Source of the DNA: Plasmopara viticola
Lineage: Eukaryota; Oomycota; Peronosporomycetes; Peronosporales; Peronosporaceae
Length of the DNA stretch: 64,000 nucleotides
NCBI GenBank assembly: GCA_001695595.3
Contig: MBPM02000007.1
Location: forward strand, 806,001-870,000
Direction: 5' to 3'
Part shown: positions 35,612 through 47,005 of the stretch, one piece after another
How positions within the stretch are numbered: the first letter of the stretch is position 1
Layout: every line of letters starts with the position of its first letter
The notes under the pieces: model-generated
Database searches by the model: none
What the model was told of the DNA's origin: nothing
What the model saw: only the letters and a program-made list of their open reading frames with translations
Program-made: the position numbers and the translations under genes

Positions 35612-38088
35612 ATGAAAGACGCTGAGCTAGAGCGGCTCGTATTGCAACTTCAGACTTTGTATCGAGCTCGTTCAGCACGTCGTCAAGCAGTAGACTTGGC
35701 CAACTCTATTTATGTGAAATACTGGGATCCCATAAGTGGCCTGGCCTATTACTACAACACGCGCTCTGGTCTCTCGTTCTGGAACAAACCACTTCTTTTA
35801 GCAGCACGAGACTCTAAAGAAGTCACGAATTTCGACGGTAAGACTTCGGTAGTCAATCCAAAAACTTCAGTCGAGGCGCGTTCCAATGCAAGGGTACACT
35901 TGAGTCTTGAAGATCGACAAGAACGACGAACACAAAGTTTAAACTTCAAGCAAAAGTGCGAGGAGGAAAAGCAAGCGCTGTTGCGTCGACATCGTCGAAA
36001 GATCGCTCGTGCCATGCACCGTCTGGATGAAAAGATACTGAGTGACATGAAACACAGTCGACTAGCGCGGCAAGTTCAATTAAAACATGAAAATCACCAG
36101 CTTTTGCAAGGTCTTGTTGAAGGCAGAACGGTAAGTCCTTTGACCCTATGGCATGCAAGATCTTGATCGTGTAGATGATAGAAAGAAAACGTGCAAACGA
36201 TCCGTGAGGCAGCGATGCAAGGCGACTTTGAACGGGTCGAAGTGCTGCTGAGCATGGGTTTTAGTGCGAATGCCGAGAGTGTACGTGATGAGGCTTGACC
36301 CATTTTTCGATCGGATTGGCTCTGATCGCTTGATTTTGATGCAATGTTTGATAAGGCGATGGGCTTAACCCCCCTGCTGGCGGCGTGCCAGAGCAATCAC
36401 GTTCATGTTGTTCACTTGTTGCTTTCAAAAGGGGCTCACGTCAATCACGTGCACGTCAAGACGGGTCGAACACCACTCATGGAAGCTGCGAGTCGTGCCA
36501 GTCCGTTAGTTTTGAAGGCACTTCTTCGATGTGGTGGATATCTTGACTTTTTTGTACACTTTTTTATTAAATTATTTGACTTAATGTATTGGTAGGAGCT
36601 CGCATCGACGTTGAAGATGTACAAGGCGAGACAAGTTTTGACCGTTGTAGAGATTCCGCAAACCGGGAAATCATTGAACGTGCATGTCAACCCTGGTCTT
36701 TCGAGAACGCGTCTCTGTTTCCATTTGAGTTTCGACAGATTTCTCTGACGTACGCATTGGTTAGGAAACGACAATGGATTAAGTACGAGACTGAAAGGAG
36801 GACCACACGTCGAGAGTTGACTGAATTGAAGCGGGACCTTCGACGAAATTGTATCGAGGCAAAAGTTTGCTACGACCAGGACAGACGTGGAAGTAACTTT
36901 GAGCCTACGCTCCTACGACGACTTCAGACTCTTGAAGAAGCTGATGCACGCTTTGATACCGAGCGTCGGATGTTGCTACTAGCAATCCAAGATGCTGTTG
37001 ATCGACGTCGCAACAAGGAGCGTATTTGCTATCTACCCGAAGTAGCAATCCTAAATATCCTGTCGTTTTGTGCAAGACATTGGTTTGAGAAGAAGATCAA
37101 GCAATCGCGACCAACAAATGAGAAAGAGATGAGAGGGCTTCGTAGCGAGCCAAGGAAAATGTCTAGCGTCTTAGTCATTGCTCCAAGTACGCTAAGACCA
37201 CCACCGGATCAATTAGCAGAAGCTCTTGAAGCGGAATGGAATTCCTTGAAGCTTTCTCTTCAGGTAATTGCCTATAAATGTTCATTCTGAAGGACTAGAA
37301 TGAGTATCTTACCCAGTCTACCTTAAGGAAGTGTGTGAAGAATTGCAGGCAGTCACTAATATCGAGATCTTTGACAAGACGAATAACGTTTCGAGAGATG
37401 CCAACGGAAACAGTCTCGCGACCCTCGATATTTGTGTCCAACGAGGCGAAAATTTGCCATATCGCGATCCTCAAGCCAAAGACAAGGTAAACTTTGGATG
37501 TCATCTTACGATAAGCTGATCGATCACCTTATATATACCCTGAGGTTTCCAGATTGACCCGTATGTGCGCGTTTTCCTCCGATCAGCTCTAGTTTTAGGA
37601 ACACCTGAAGTCTATCAATCGGAACCACGTATTGCTGACCGTAACCCTGTGTGGGCTTTTGCTTGTCAAATGCCATCAGTGCCTTCACTTCAAGGAGAGC
37701 TTGCCATTCAGATTGTTGATGCAAAGGGAGGCGACATGGTAGGTGAAGTAATCGTTCCATTGCGCTCGTTGATCGACCAAAAAGATCACAAGGAGTGGTA
37801 CGTCGTACCCCCAACACTCCGTCAGCAACTCTTGGAGAAAAAGCCGCGGAATCAACCAGCACGACTCCAAGTTAATATACGTTTTACTCACACCAAGGTA
37901 CCATGGACCAATGCTTTCTGTTTCGACGAGGTCGACACGTTTAAGTTTTCACTGATTCCTACTCTATGCAGTCTATCGTACTCACTCGTAAGCTCCAGCA
38001 GCTCTTACACACCCGCGAGGCGCTCGTGCACAAGCGACGTGGCGTCATTCAAAAGGCACTTGACAGTCGACTTGACCAGCTGCCATAA
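35612..38088 (+). CDS. WW / ankyrin / coiled-coil / C2 multidomain protein (seven exons)
   Basis: I read exons 35612-36130, 36182-36280, 36356-36533, 36596-37263, 37328-37486, 37553-37897 and 37972-38088, all with GT-AG introns and kept phase, giving 694 residues. The start is the first ATG; the longer open frame begins at GTG. Residues about 11-24 resemble an IQ motif, and 34-60 are a WW domain (YWDP...YYYNT...FWNKP). A charged helical stretch follows, then two or three ankyrin repeats across exons 2-4 (IREAAMQGDFERVEVLLSMG, GLTPLLAACQ...VVHLLLSKGAHVN, TGRTPLMEAA). Exon 4 encodes a long Arg/Glu-rich coiled coil, and exons 5-6 a C2 domain (LDICVQRGENLP, IDPYVRVFL, DRNPVWAF). This points to a scaffold that may respond to calcium or membrane lipids; the function is otherwise unknown. 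The gene is tail to tail with the phosphatase gene, only 10 bp apart. Confidence 0.85.
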
Positions 38089-38098
38089 CCATCTTGAG

Positions 38099-38986
38099 CT
38101 ATTGCTCGACTCGGTGGTGGTTGCTCAGTGTACCACGGTCGCTGTACTCATCCCCGTCGATATCTGGTTGCCGTCCGTCTCGACGCTTAGCGTACTTTGA
38201 GCCCGCCCACTCTGGCAAGGTCGGAAACTTGACTTCTTCTCCCTCTCCAAGTCGTTGGTACAAATCCTCGACGTACATGTGCTTGATCAATCCTGGTGGG
38301 CGAGCCTTCCTGAAAGCTTCCAAGGCTGCTGTGACTGTAAAGCCCAGTCGTTTGACCATATATGTGACGATAAGGTATCCTGTTCGGTTCAGTCCATGTG
38401 TGCAGTGGACGGCAATCACTCCATCTGGCTTCCTGGCGATGAAATCATCGACAATGATCATGAACTTGGCTACATCTCGGCCATCTGGCGGATTGTTAAA
38501 CCCCTCAATCTTGAGCTTGACGTATTCTAAGCCAGAATCTTTAAATTCGTGCTCTCCGTCGTAATATTTACAGGTGTTGGTGAGGTCAATGATCATTTTG
38601 ACGTTAAGGTTTTGGGTCTTTTGGAGCTCTAAAAAAGTCCCTGGCGTCCAAACTTCCTCTGTTTGGTCGTAAAATTGGGGCAAATATTTGGCGTCCAGCG
38701 GTACACGAAGCGGCACAAACCGAGATGGCCCCACGATTGTTCCCATTTTTGCCACATCGAGCCAATTGTCCGGGATCCGATTCTTCTTGCTCGGCATCTC
38801 TCTCCGTCTACTACTGCGGGTCCAGCGGCGGATTCGGTGCGAACTGCGCGAGCGTGAGCGACGAGGAGGCGGGAAGGGATTGAGATGATGGCAATGAGGC
38901 GGTGGTGATGTAGTACGACTACGATCGCGACTGGGAATGGGATCGCTACCACGGTGCATAGGAGAGCACTTTTCCTTTTCATTCAT
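38099..38986 (-). CDS. DUSP11/PIR1-like RNA 5'-triphosphatase family phosphatase
   Basis: This 295-residue intronless protein belongs to the cysteine-phosphatase superfamily that includes mRNA-capping triphosphatases and DUSP11. After an Arg/Ser/Pro-rich basic tail (1-62) comes NRIPDNWLDVAKMG, the typical start of the triphosphatase domain, then MIIDLTNT and the P-loop HCTHGLNRTGY with nucleophile C195 and R201. The N-tail suggests nuclear localisation. An internal ATG at residue 63 could give a form containing only the phosphatase domain. No guanylyltransferase domain follows, so it is either a free capping triphosphatase or a DUSP11-type RNA phosphatase; the sequence alone does not decide. 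Confidence 0.88.
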   Translation of the reverse strand: MNEKEKCSPMHRGSDPIPSRDRSRTTSPPPHCHHLNPFPPPRRSRSRSSHRIRRWTRSSRRREMPSKKNRIPDNWLDVAKMGTIVGPSRFVPLRVPLDAKYLPQFYDQTEEVWTPGTFLELQKTQNLNVKMIIDLTNTCKYYDGEHEFKDSGLEYVKLKIEGFNNPPDGRDVAKFMIIVDDFIARKPDGVIAVHCTHGLNRTGYLIVTYMVKRLGFTVTAALEAFRKARPPGLIKHMYVEDLYQRLGEGEEVKFPTLPEWAGSKYAKRRDGRQPDIDGDEYSDRGTLSNHHRVEQ

Positions 38987-40243
38987 AAGTATTGATTTTG
39001 GATATAGACCATTCTCTCTTAATAAGCCTCCTCATCATTGAGAGCCGTACAACCTTAATAGATAGATGATGGGGGCAAAGAAATTTACTCCCCAGTAAAG
39101 CTTCGGCAAATCGAGTGAAAGTCTCGGGAAAGACTTTTCGTGCAGTGGTGCGTGCTCGATCTTCAGCCGCATCGTTACTTGGCCCTGAAATAGGCATGGT
39201 GTTTTCGTTCATTGAGAGTATGTACCTCAAACTCTCACAGCCAAAAATAAATTACCGCGTGCTGTTTACAATCGCTTTTATACATAAAACGGCTACAAAG
39301 TGATTTGATACCCATCCCTTAGAAGAGAGACGCAGCTCATACCATGCGATACAGAATGCGCATCACGACGTCCACCTCACACAAAGTAACACTCGCTCTG
39401 TTAATACTTGAACATCTTGATTTGAATTAAACGATTGTCTAGATAAGCAACTAAATTAGACAAGCTCTTGCGGCAACAGTTAAGCTTGGGCTAAAAGCAT
39501 TTTTAGAAAGATGACTTTGCTGTAAGATTCGCTGTGCACGCTGCATCGTAACAGCGACATTTTGACATACACCAACTACTTGCAGAAAATAAAGTGTACA
39601 AAAAGGATGTGTGAAAATGCCGCGTCCTCCTAGTCAAGCAACACTTCTATGCGCACAAGGCGGTCTCTAGTCCAGTTAACACAAGGTCCAAAATGACCCG
39701 CATTAGAGTCTTATAAAAAAAAGATTTCTTGGATGGCTACACTTAAATTTAATTGGCTGATCGAGCTCGAGTTTCGCTAGGACAGTGATACTCCTTTTCG
39801 TTGTCCAGTAGCCATGTTTTTGGCGCTAATTTCTGGTACTTTTATGAACCGAATTGGCAAAATCCAAACACGAGGACGAGCAAGCCCTTTCGTCTTGCTA
39901 CTCATCCGACGTTAACAGCGAGCATACCTCCATTCAAATGCAACTTTTATATCAGTGAAACGACTGTCTATGAAACGACCTGCACTTAAGTGTGCAGCGA
40001 GAGGAAGTCGACGCCTAAAGCCTGCGTTTCAAGAGTGTCCTTTTTGTCGCCCCTTTAGACAGAATAGTCGACTAAAATACAAAATTTAAGCCTCTGTGAC
40101 ATGCCGCGCCCACCGCCCATTTGTCGCTTTTCATTGGCTAAATCTCTCTGCCACCTCTCCTGATTCGCTCGCCTCCTTTCCCCTTCTTGAGAAGCGGAAC
40201 ACAATTAAAAGCCACGAGCGAGCGAGAGAGAGAGCGAGAGAGC
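38987..40243. other. Spacer and promoter region of the zinc-finger gene
   Basis: Apart from the small candidate exon above, no gene is seen. The 26 bases before the ATG at 40244 are a purine-rich GAGCGAGAGA tract, and a TCATTGG sequence lies at 40132-40138; either may belong to the promoter or leader. No transcription start could be placed. Confidence 0.35.
39089..39212 (-). CDS. Candidate first exon of a very small protein
   Basis: A minus-strand ATG at 39212 (alternative in-frame ATG at 39197) opens a well-coded stretch with DRARTTARKVFPETFTRFAE, ending in a possible donor site GTAAAT at 39088. A candidate acceptor about 40 bp on would give a protein of only about 50 residues. The composition (basic, amphipathic) could suit a small mitochondrial protein, but I do not recognise it and the second exon is uncertain. 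Confidence 0.3.
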
Positions 40244-42136
40244 ATGGCCCAAGCTGGATCTCCATCCACTGGCGTCGACCTTTCCAACGTGAACCCCGAC
40301 CTTCTCCGTAGTATGATGGATTGTGTTGATACGTCGCTCTTCTCTCCCGCCCAGCTCGCCAATTGGACACAGATGAAAGCGCGCCTGACGGCTGCCGTGG
40401 AGCAAAAGACGCCCGTGTCGTTCTCGACTGGTGACTTGGTCATGGTCAAGACCGAGTTGGCACGCAATGAAGACTTTGGTCAGCCACTGCATCGTGAAGC
40501 TAGTATTCAAGACGTGCTCGCTTGTCTCTTGGATCAACCACTCCCGTCAGCTCGCTTACTGGGCGCCCAGAACGTTAGTGGGAGCGTTCGGGGTCACGCA
40601 GAGAATGCACGACAGGAGACCGAGTACAAGCCATCCTTAAAGAAACTATTGAGCTCGAATGATTTTTCCATGACGGAAAAGAAAGAGAGTCTCCGTCATT
40701 TGCTTAGCTTTATTGACACGTCGTTTGCAAGCAACACGCCCGAGCCATTAACACAAGTGTACAAGGACTGCGAAGCAGGGTCGTTACAGCGACTTTCGAG
40801 TCTGCAATTAATGAGGAGTTTTATGTCTCCAAGTTCCACACAACACGCGGGCCCAGCATCAACGAGTGGGATGGGCATGCGCACGACGAGTTTTGAGATT
40901 ATCCAAGCCATGCTAAATGCCACGTCGAATCAAGCGATCCAAAAACCCATGACGAGTCAAGATAGTTTTCGGTTTCAGCATTTAGCAAGGACCTTGGAAT
41001 CCATTGAGACGGACGTGTCGGCGATTGACAATGACGATTATGGTGGAGACGATGTGGTGCAAGTGGATAATCTCGATCACTTACTGGATTACCACGGCTC
41101 GAATACTGGCGCCATGTCTGCGGCTACGACCACATCAAGTAGTGTAGTGACACCAGGACAGGCGGTGGGGTTTGTAGATACCCAAACACTCGTCAATCCT
41201 TCGCGCAACATTTACACGGAGATGACCCCCTCAAGTAACAACAACCTGTCGACCTATTCAAACTATGCGCAACCAATGGAGACCCATTCGGACTATAATC
41301 CGACCGTGACGACACCTGCAAATTTGCCGACCATGGGCATGGCAAATTCTTCGTCAACAATGTCGTACCACCACCAGCACCACCAGCACCACCAGCACCA
41401 CCAACAGCATTTGTTGCAACAACAATTGTTGCGCCAGGAGCAACAGCAGAAGCAACAACAGCAGTACAATCAACTGTACCAGAACGCAGTATTGCACCAG
41501 CAACAACAGAGTGGTCTCATGTTGTCTACCCCTGGATATGCAGGCGCAAACCCACCCATGCCCCAATTTCCTAACATGCTCCTGCATCCAACCTCATCCA
41601 TGCTGTCTCAAAAGCCACAGCATTCACGAAACGGCAGTGTCCCGCCACAGATGCGAATCGCAACACAGAATGGCAAATCGATCAGAACGGACGCCAATGG
41701 GACACAATTGTGTTCGGCTTTGGGCTGCAATCACGCAGCACGTGTGAAAGGCATGTGCAAGTTGCACGGTGGGGGTCGACGATGCAAGGTTGAAGGGTGT
41801 ATGAAGAGCGCACAGACTGGCCACTTGTGCATTGCACACGGCGGTGGCAAGCCTTGCAATGTAGAAGGATGTCCCAAGACGGCACAGTCACGAGGTTTAT
41901 GCAAACAGCACGGAGGTGGCGTGCGATGCAAGTTTGAAGGCTGTACGAAAAGCTGCCAGTCGGGCGGATTCTGTCGCGGGCACGGTGGTGGAAAGCGATG
42001 CGAGTTTCCGAATTGCACCAAATGGGCCCAGAAAAACGGTCACTGTGCCAAGCACGCACAGGAGATTGCTGCGCAGCAATTACAGCAACAGCAGGCGATG
42101 CAGGCGCAAATGTACCAACAACTGGTACACCCGTAA
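40244..42136 (+). CDS. WRKY19-type tandem zinc-finger protein, probable transcription regulator
   Basis: This 630-residue intronless protein starts at the first ATG; the longer frame begins at TTG. Near the C-terminus (about 490-604) are five consecutive 24-residue units of the form C-x4-C-x3-A-x3-G-x-C-x2-H followed by GGG, each expected to bind one zinc. Such units occur in plant WRKY19 and in an expanded set of oomycete proteins. Residues about 375-425 are His/Gln-rich, encoded by CAC/CAG/CAA repeats, and a short Q-rich tail follows the fingers. The N-terminal part has two related LR-x2-(D/F)-x-DTS segments (LRSMMDCVDTSLF, LRHLLSFIDTSF). A nuclear DNA- or protein-binding role is inferred from the finger type and low-complexity activator-like regions; no WRKY domain is present. 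Confidence 0.82.
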   Translation: MAQAGSPSTGVDLSNVNPDLLRSMMDCVDTSLFSPAQLANWTQMKARLTAAVEQKTPVSFSTGDLVMVKTELARNEDFGQPLHREASIQDVLACLLDQPLPSARLLGAQNVSGSVRGHAENARQETEYKPSLKKLLSSNDFSMTEKKESLRHLLSFIDTSFASNTPEPLTQVYKDCEAGSLQRLSSLQLMRSFMSPSSTQHAGPASTSGMGMRTTSFEIIQAMLNATSNQAIQKPMTSQDSFRFQHLARTLESIETDVSAIDNDDYGGDDVVQVDNLDHLLDYHGSNTGAMSAATTTSSSVVTPGQAVGFVDTQTLVNPSRNIYTEMTPSSNNNLSTYSNYAQPMETHSDYNPTVTTPANLPTMGMANSSSTMSYHHQHHQHHQHHQQHLLQQQLLRQEQQQKQQQQYNQLYQNAVLHQQQQSGLMLSTPGYAGANPPMPQFPNMLLHPTSSMLSQKPQHSRNGSVPPQMRIATQNGKSIRTDANGTQLCSALGCNHAARVKGMCKLHGGGRRCKVEGCMKSAQTGHLCIAHGGGKPCNVEGCPKTAQSRGLCKQHGGGVRCKFEGCTKSCQSGGFCRGHGGGKRCEFPNCTKWAQKNGHCAKHAQEIAAQQLQQQQAMQAQMYQQLVHP

Positions 42137-44267
42137 GAGCGTTTGTGTATCTTTTAATTGAAGCTCAGCTGTAATTGTCGATATACCAGGTGGCATAGAA
42201 GACAGAAGGTTGAAACATCAGGATAGCAAATAGGTAGTGAAGAATGTAAAGCACCAAATGGCTGTATTGTACTTTTCATTCCTCTCTTCCTTATATCTTT
42301 GGTATGGAAAAGTCAAAGTGCGTGAAGCGGTCTACACAATACCTTTTTTAGACCTGCACGGCAGCATGAAAAGATTGCAAACGCTGCAGCTTACTTGACA
42401 GATAGCGTGATGGAGTACTCAGTATCGTGCGCAGAGGAAGCGAGCAAAAGATTCAACAATTTACCGGTGAGCGACTGTTCAGGGTTTTACAGTTTAAAGA
42501 ATGATTTCTAAAATATGTTTGCTTCGACCTTGACTTCCATATATATAATCCAGGTATATAAGTTTTGATTTCAAAATAACGTAGCACGCAAAGCGGTATA
42601 TGTATAGAATACGGCACAGGATTCTTTTCAGCAAAATATCGTAATTTATTATAGCATCTCACATCGTCCTTGTATTTGTATTTACTACTTCCCCCGCAAC
42701 CAACCTTGCTACAAAGCTAAGAATGCGTAGCCATACGGCGGATGTTAGAGCCTTGACCAAAATATGTGCATTTTAAGCATCTAATTAAGCCGGAGCTCGC
42801 TACGACAAGGAAGTATATTGTGACGCTGCTTGGAATCCTCACGCTGAAATACGCGGGAGTCGATCGGATTGCGAAGGTCATGTGTTACATCGCCGAAAGA
42901 GTCCATCTCCTCCTGAAGAATCTAAATACGCTTTGAAGGAGCCGTAGACTGACTCCAAGGCTCACCCCGGAACACTATGTTCGAGCAAACCTGTACGCGC
43001 TCTTAGAACTAAACGACTCAACACATGGCTTGGCATTATGTCTTTACGCCCGAAACCGCGTAAGTGAGGTATCTTCGACTCACTAAGTAAGCACGTAGCA
43101 CTCTAATATCACAAACTTAAAGTACTTTTTTCATTTCTGGGTTTATACTTTAGCGCCGCGAAGGTTAATCTAATCCTAGACTAGGCTTTATGTTTAAGCC
43201 GTGATTGCAGCGAAGTAAGGCAAAAAAGCACTATAAGCAAGTCGCCCGGGACAAAAAACGCTCAAGTTACCCCCGTCAAAATTGCAACCCATACACGGCA
43301 TTTGATGCGGAGTTAAAAATTCAAGCCACCGTAATGCCGCGCTGTCGCAATCGCCCTTTTCGAACCGTGTTCTCTCTGATACGCGATGCGAGAAGTGGTG
43401 TGCAACGCGGATGAACGTACCTCTACGCACCGTGACCAGACCTCTATTTGCGTTGGACCCGTTATTTAGAAAATGGGTCAACTTGCGCCGGTACTAGTTG
43501 ATGTGCAAATCGCAAAGCCCATCACCAACTGGGTCGGTCACGGCGGTCCTTCGACCCAAGTTTATTATGTATCTTGGGTTGCCGTCAATAATTTTCCCAT
43601 TTATAACTGGCGCTTAAAAAGTGGTGATGTCATCAGCGAGAGCATTTCAGGTCGGATTCTGGCCCCTTAGAACAATTTTTGTCGTACAGGTAAAGACTCG
43701 TGCATAATTGGTTGATCTGACGAGTCTAACACTTTATAGGCTTATTATCACCCGGAAGAGCCATTTTATGGCATAGTTGTCGCTAGTTTGAGGCTTTTCC
43801 GTTGCCTCAACTGGCGAAAACCCTGGAGGTTTTTGCCAAAGTGGGTATGGCGTTCCTTACAATTTCCTTCCAACGGGCGAAAGTGTCTAAGGACCATCGG
43901 GCGGAGGCAAACAATATGCTCGCGTCTCTTAATAACCGAGCTGAAAATTTCTTCATATTTTTTTTTGCCCGAGTCTTTCTTTTGAAGGTAGCTTGGGCAT
44001 CGCTAGTTTGGGCATCGCTAAATGACTCGGCCGACTGGCGGCCTTGGTTGGTCATCATCATGACTAATTTGACTTAGTTTAACGATGAACAATGCTCAAC
44101 TCTCTCTAGGGGCCTTCCTGCACTCGTACGAGGTTTGTATTCCTACCGAGAGCGATACCTCTAAAGGTTCCCCATATAGAGTTTAGTGTGTCGACATCGC
44201 ATTGTACATGCTTTTTGCTATGATGTAAAGTTTTGGGTCCCGAACCTGACTTTGATGTGTATATATA
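42137..44267. other. Gene-poor spacer with possible exon remnants
   Basis: A plus-strand stretch at about 42350-42465 sits between AG and GTGAGC splice-like ends and reads as an Ala-rich helix, but no partner exons were found. Another open stretch at about 42780-42937 is unrecognised. 43200-44080 has several frame-shifting coding-like pieces, probably an old transposon. None is supported as a gene. Confidence 0.3.
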
Positions 44268-45845
44268 GATCGTAGTATCTCTACGATTACAACACAGCCG
44301 CAGATAGCCCTTCTCTCAAATTCTCAGTACAATACATGCCAGGCAAGTAAAATAAGCTTAATGATGACCTATCGCACCATCCGGTGCATTGGATAGGTCA
44401 TCTCAAAATCATGGCCTCGTCTAAAGCAGATCTGAAGCTTGATACGTATGCGCGAGATGACATATGCGTAGATCTGCTCGAGGCTTTAAGGAGCAATGAG
44501 ACTTGGACACAATAATCGGCGCGATGAAGCGCAAGACTACATCGGCTCGGATTGTCGTATTGCAAGGTGACCTTATGATATGTTTTGGTTTTGCTAGACA
44601 GTGACAAACAATATTGTGCCACTTCAAGTTTCACGATAGATCGATTGTTAGTCACCTTGCTCAAGAGAGAAGAAAAGATATATGGACTGAAAATGACCAA
44701 CTAAGTCGTATAAGTGGCTCAGCACATCTGTGCACATTGTATTGTATTGTATCACGTTATCGCGTTGCCAAGTTATGCACGTGCTAGGCTCAGTCTGGCT
44801 AGTCCACGGCATAGAGTGGTGTCCGCATACGTCGGGTCTCGTTCGGCGGGCAGTGCAGCCAGCACCGAGGTCGTGAGGGTGTTCCATTATTTTGGTTAGC
44901 TCTGACTTGGTAAGAGCCCAGGTGGCGCCTTGGTGCTGGAGACCGTCGCGTCGAGGGTGAGACTCGTTGGAGACCTGCAGATGCCCGAAAGCACCTGCTC
45001 GAAGCGCGCGAGCATCTAGTTCCCGCGCTTGGAAGGAGGGCGTCACCCCAACCTTTCCCGAAGATGTGTGCACATGCAAAGAATTTACACGAGCTAATAT
45101 CTCGCCAGATTAGATCGCTTCGAAGTCGACATTGACGACTTCTATGCAATATTAATGGTCAATGGATAAAAATTTCTGTTATGCTTGCCGTGCTACTCGG
45201 TAGGGAAAAAATGAAGTTCATAGTTTAGATGGGGAGTTCGATTTCGTTGACATAAGAAACCTACGTGCAAATATAGCCATTTCTTCCCGCAATTTTTGTG
45301 AGCTTTGGACAAATGATGCTCAGTTTGTACGCCACGCATCCCAAAGATAATGCATGCGTATCAAGCGATCTATGCAGGCTTGCTCTAGCCGTACTATCTC
45401 CCCAACCAGATAAGCGCAAAACCATCGAAGCTAAGCCGTGTACCTGAGCGATCAAAGAAAAGCAAGGCAGCGGAGAGGCAAACACTGTTTTTGGGCACAT
45501 AGTGCGATTCAAGAGTCGATGTGAAATTACATGCTCGCGAAAGCAAGTCATATGTTTACAATACCTAGGAAAAGGCCTGAAATTTTAATGCTACATCAAT
45601 CCGTGCGTTACTTGGTAGAAACGGACAAGATCGCCGGAGTTTCGGAAAGCCAATCTATGAGTCGCGTTCTCTATAAACCAGTCACAAGCAGCATCAGTTT
45701 GAAGCACCCCATGACGCTGAGACATCCTCCTCCCTTAGCCCTTCTTGATATGTTACAATCACTTGAAGTGCATCCTCGCACATGTACTTGCCAGGTCATA
45801 CCTGGAATTTAGCAAAGTGTAGAAAATTTCTGACTCGCATTCGAG
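44268..45845 (+). repeat. Dispersed repeat, copy B (carries a nested SINE-like insertion)
   Basis: This is the second copy of the family seen at 31893-33070, in the same orientation and interrupted by the 327-bp element at 44737-45063. Removing the insertion and one target duplication restores alignment with copy A. No coding frame is conserved between the copies. Confidence 0.7.
44737..45063 (-). mobile_element. SINE-like element, copy 1 (327 bp)
   Basis: This insertion lies on the minus strand relative to the copy at 49942. Its 3' end (left side here) is a short tandem tail, ATACA repeated. It is flanked by duplicated ATGTGTGCACA (44726-44736, with one mismatch, and 45064-45074), and the empty site is preserved in copy A at 32300-32310. 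There are no terminal inverted repeats and no LTR structure. Length and variable-size flanking duplications fit a LINE-mobilised SINE. I did not find clear Pol III A and B boxes, so the head type is open. Confidence 0.75.
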
Positions 45846-46964
45846 CAGGATCAGTCGCTGCGGGATCGTATTCGTGTCTGGCGAGTCCTCGCTGAAGGTG
45901 TCGATAAAAAAATTGCAACCGAGTACGTCGAACGTTGAAGAAACCTTAAAAGTTGTTTTCTTTTGTACGCTTGTGTACGAGGTAGGTTTCTGATGCAAAG
46001 GTTTACAGCTGGAGATCCTAAGACTCAACTGGTCTCGAATTCGTCGAATACTTTCTTCACGTGTTGGTGCTTGTCGCCATTTCTTTTTGCGTTAGCACTT
46101 TTGCAAACAAAAGCCGGTGTCGATCACCGTATCAAAGGTAGAGCGTATAATCGCGGCTGCTTCACGCGAGACGCGATAGAAGACCGTTTTCACCGACAGC
46201 GTAGTGGCTCCCAATCGCTCCAATGTCCCGAGCAAGGGGTGTAAGCGTCTTCCAACGATGACGCGCAGCGTCGTGCTCAGCATTGTCTTGACGAGTGGTT
46301 ATCTTGCTAGGAGAGAAATTCCGCCATATTCAAACGCTTTTAATCCTCCAGCGGGGGTAGCATCGACCATGGGGACAGGGTACAAAGAGTCGACAGCGTG
46401 CTTATCTGCAAATCCTCTAGCATTACTTTAGATATGATCGCTGAAGTTTGTTTAGGAGCGCTCAGTGAGCATTTAGAAGAAGATGATTGGATTAATCACT
46501 TACTCCCAAGCTGGGCGTATTATTTCACGTCTGCGAAGAGGTAACCGAAGCGGGGTTGCCTTGAAGAAGACACAGGTTCGCGCGGCAAACGCTGGACTGG
46601 TAAGCTGATCTGACGGGCAGCCGCAAATTGAGAACAGTCACAGACTAGCTCGGTAAAGTTCGAAGAGTCCTATCGGTTCTGTACAAGATTAAGTTTTGCT
46701 ATGTCTAAAACTTGAAGACTGGTCATTGGTGTTTGATAGTGCCCGAGGTCAAGTCTCCTTGTTGCACATCCCAAGTAGCTCATCAGTATACTACCCGTTT
46801 AAAGAAGCACCGTCAGCGTCGAAAGCATTTTAATTTTACAAATACAATCGAGTCCAAGTTACTGATACCAGCCTTCGGCACGGCGTGTATACTTTTCGAG
46901 TAGAAATTCTGTATTAATTCTAACGACAGCTTTTTTTTAACCGTCGTTGGCACATATTGAACAT
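45846..46964. other. Spacer, no supported gene
   Basis: Short open frames on both strands (for example 46204-46431 plus, 46283-46092 minus) show no recognised motif. This is probably degenerate repeat sequence. Confidence 0.35.
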
Positions 46965-47005
46965 TGTATTGTATTACGTTATCGCGTTGCCAAGTTATGC
47001 ACGTG
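46965..47005 (-). mobile_element. SINE-like element, 5'-truncated copy 3 (41 bp)
   Basis: Only the last 41 bp of the family are present: the GTGCATAACTTGGCAACGCG block and the short TACAATACA tail, on the minus strand. The copy is flanked by perfect ATTGAACAT duplications (46956-46964 and 47006-47014). Extreme 5' truncation with a retained 3' end is the signature of target-primed reverse transcription. Confidence 0.8.
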
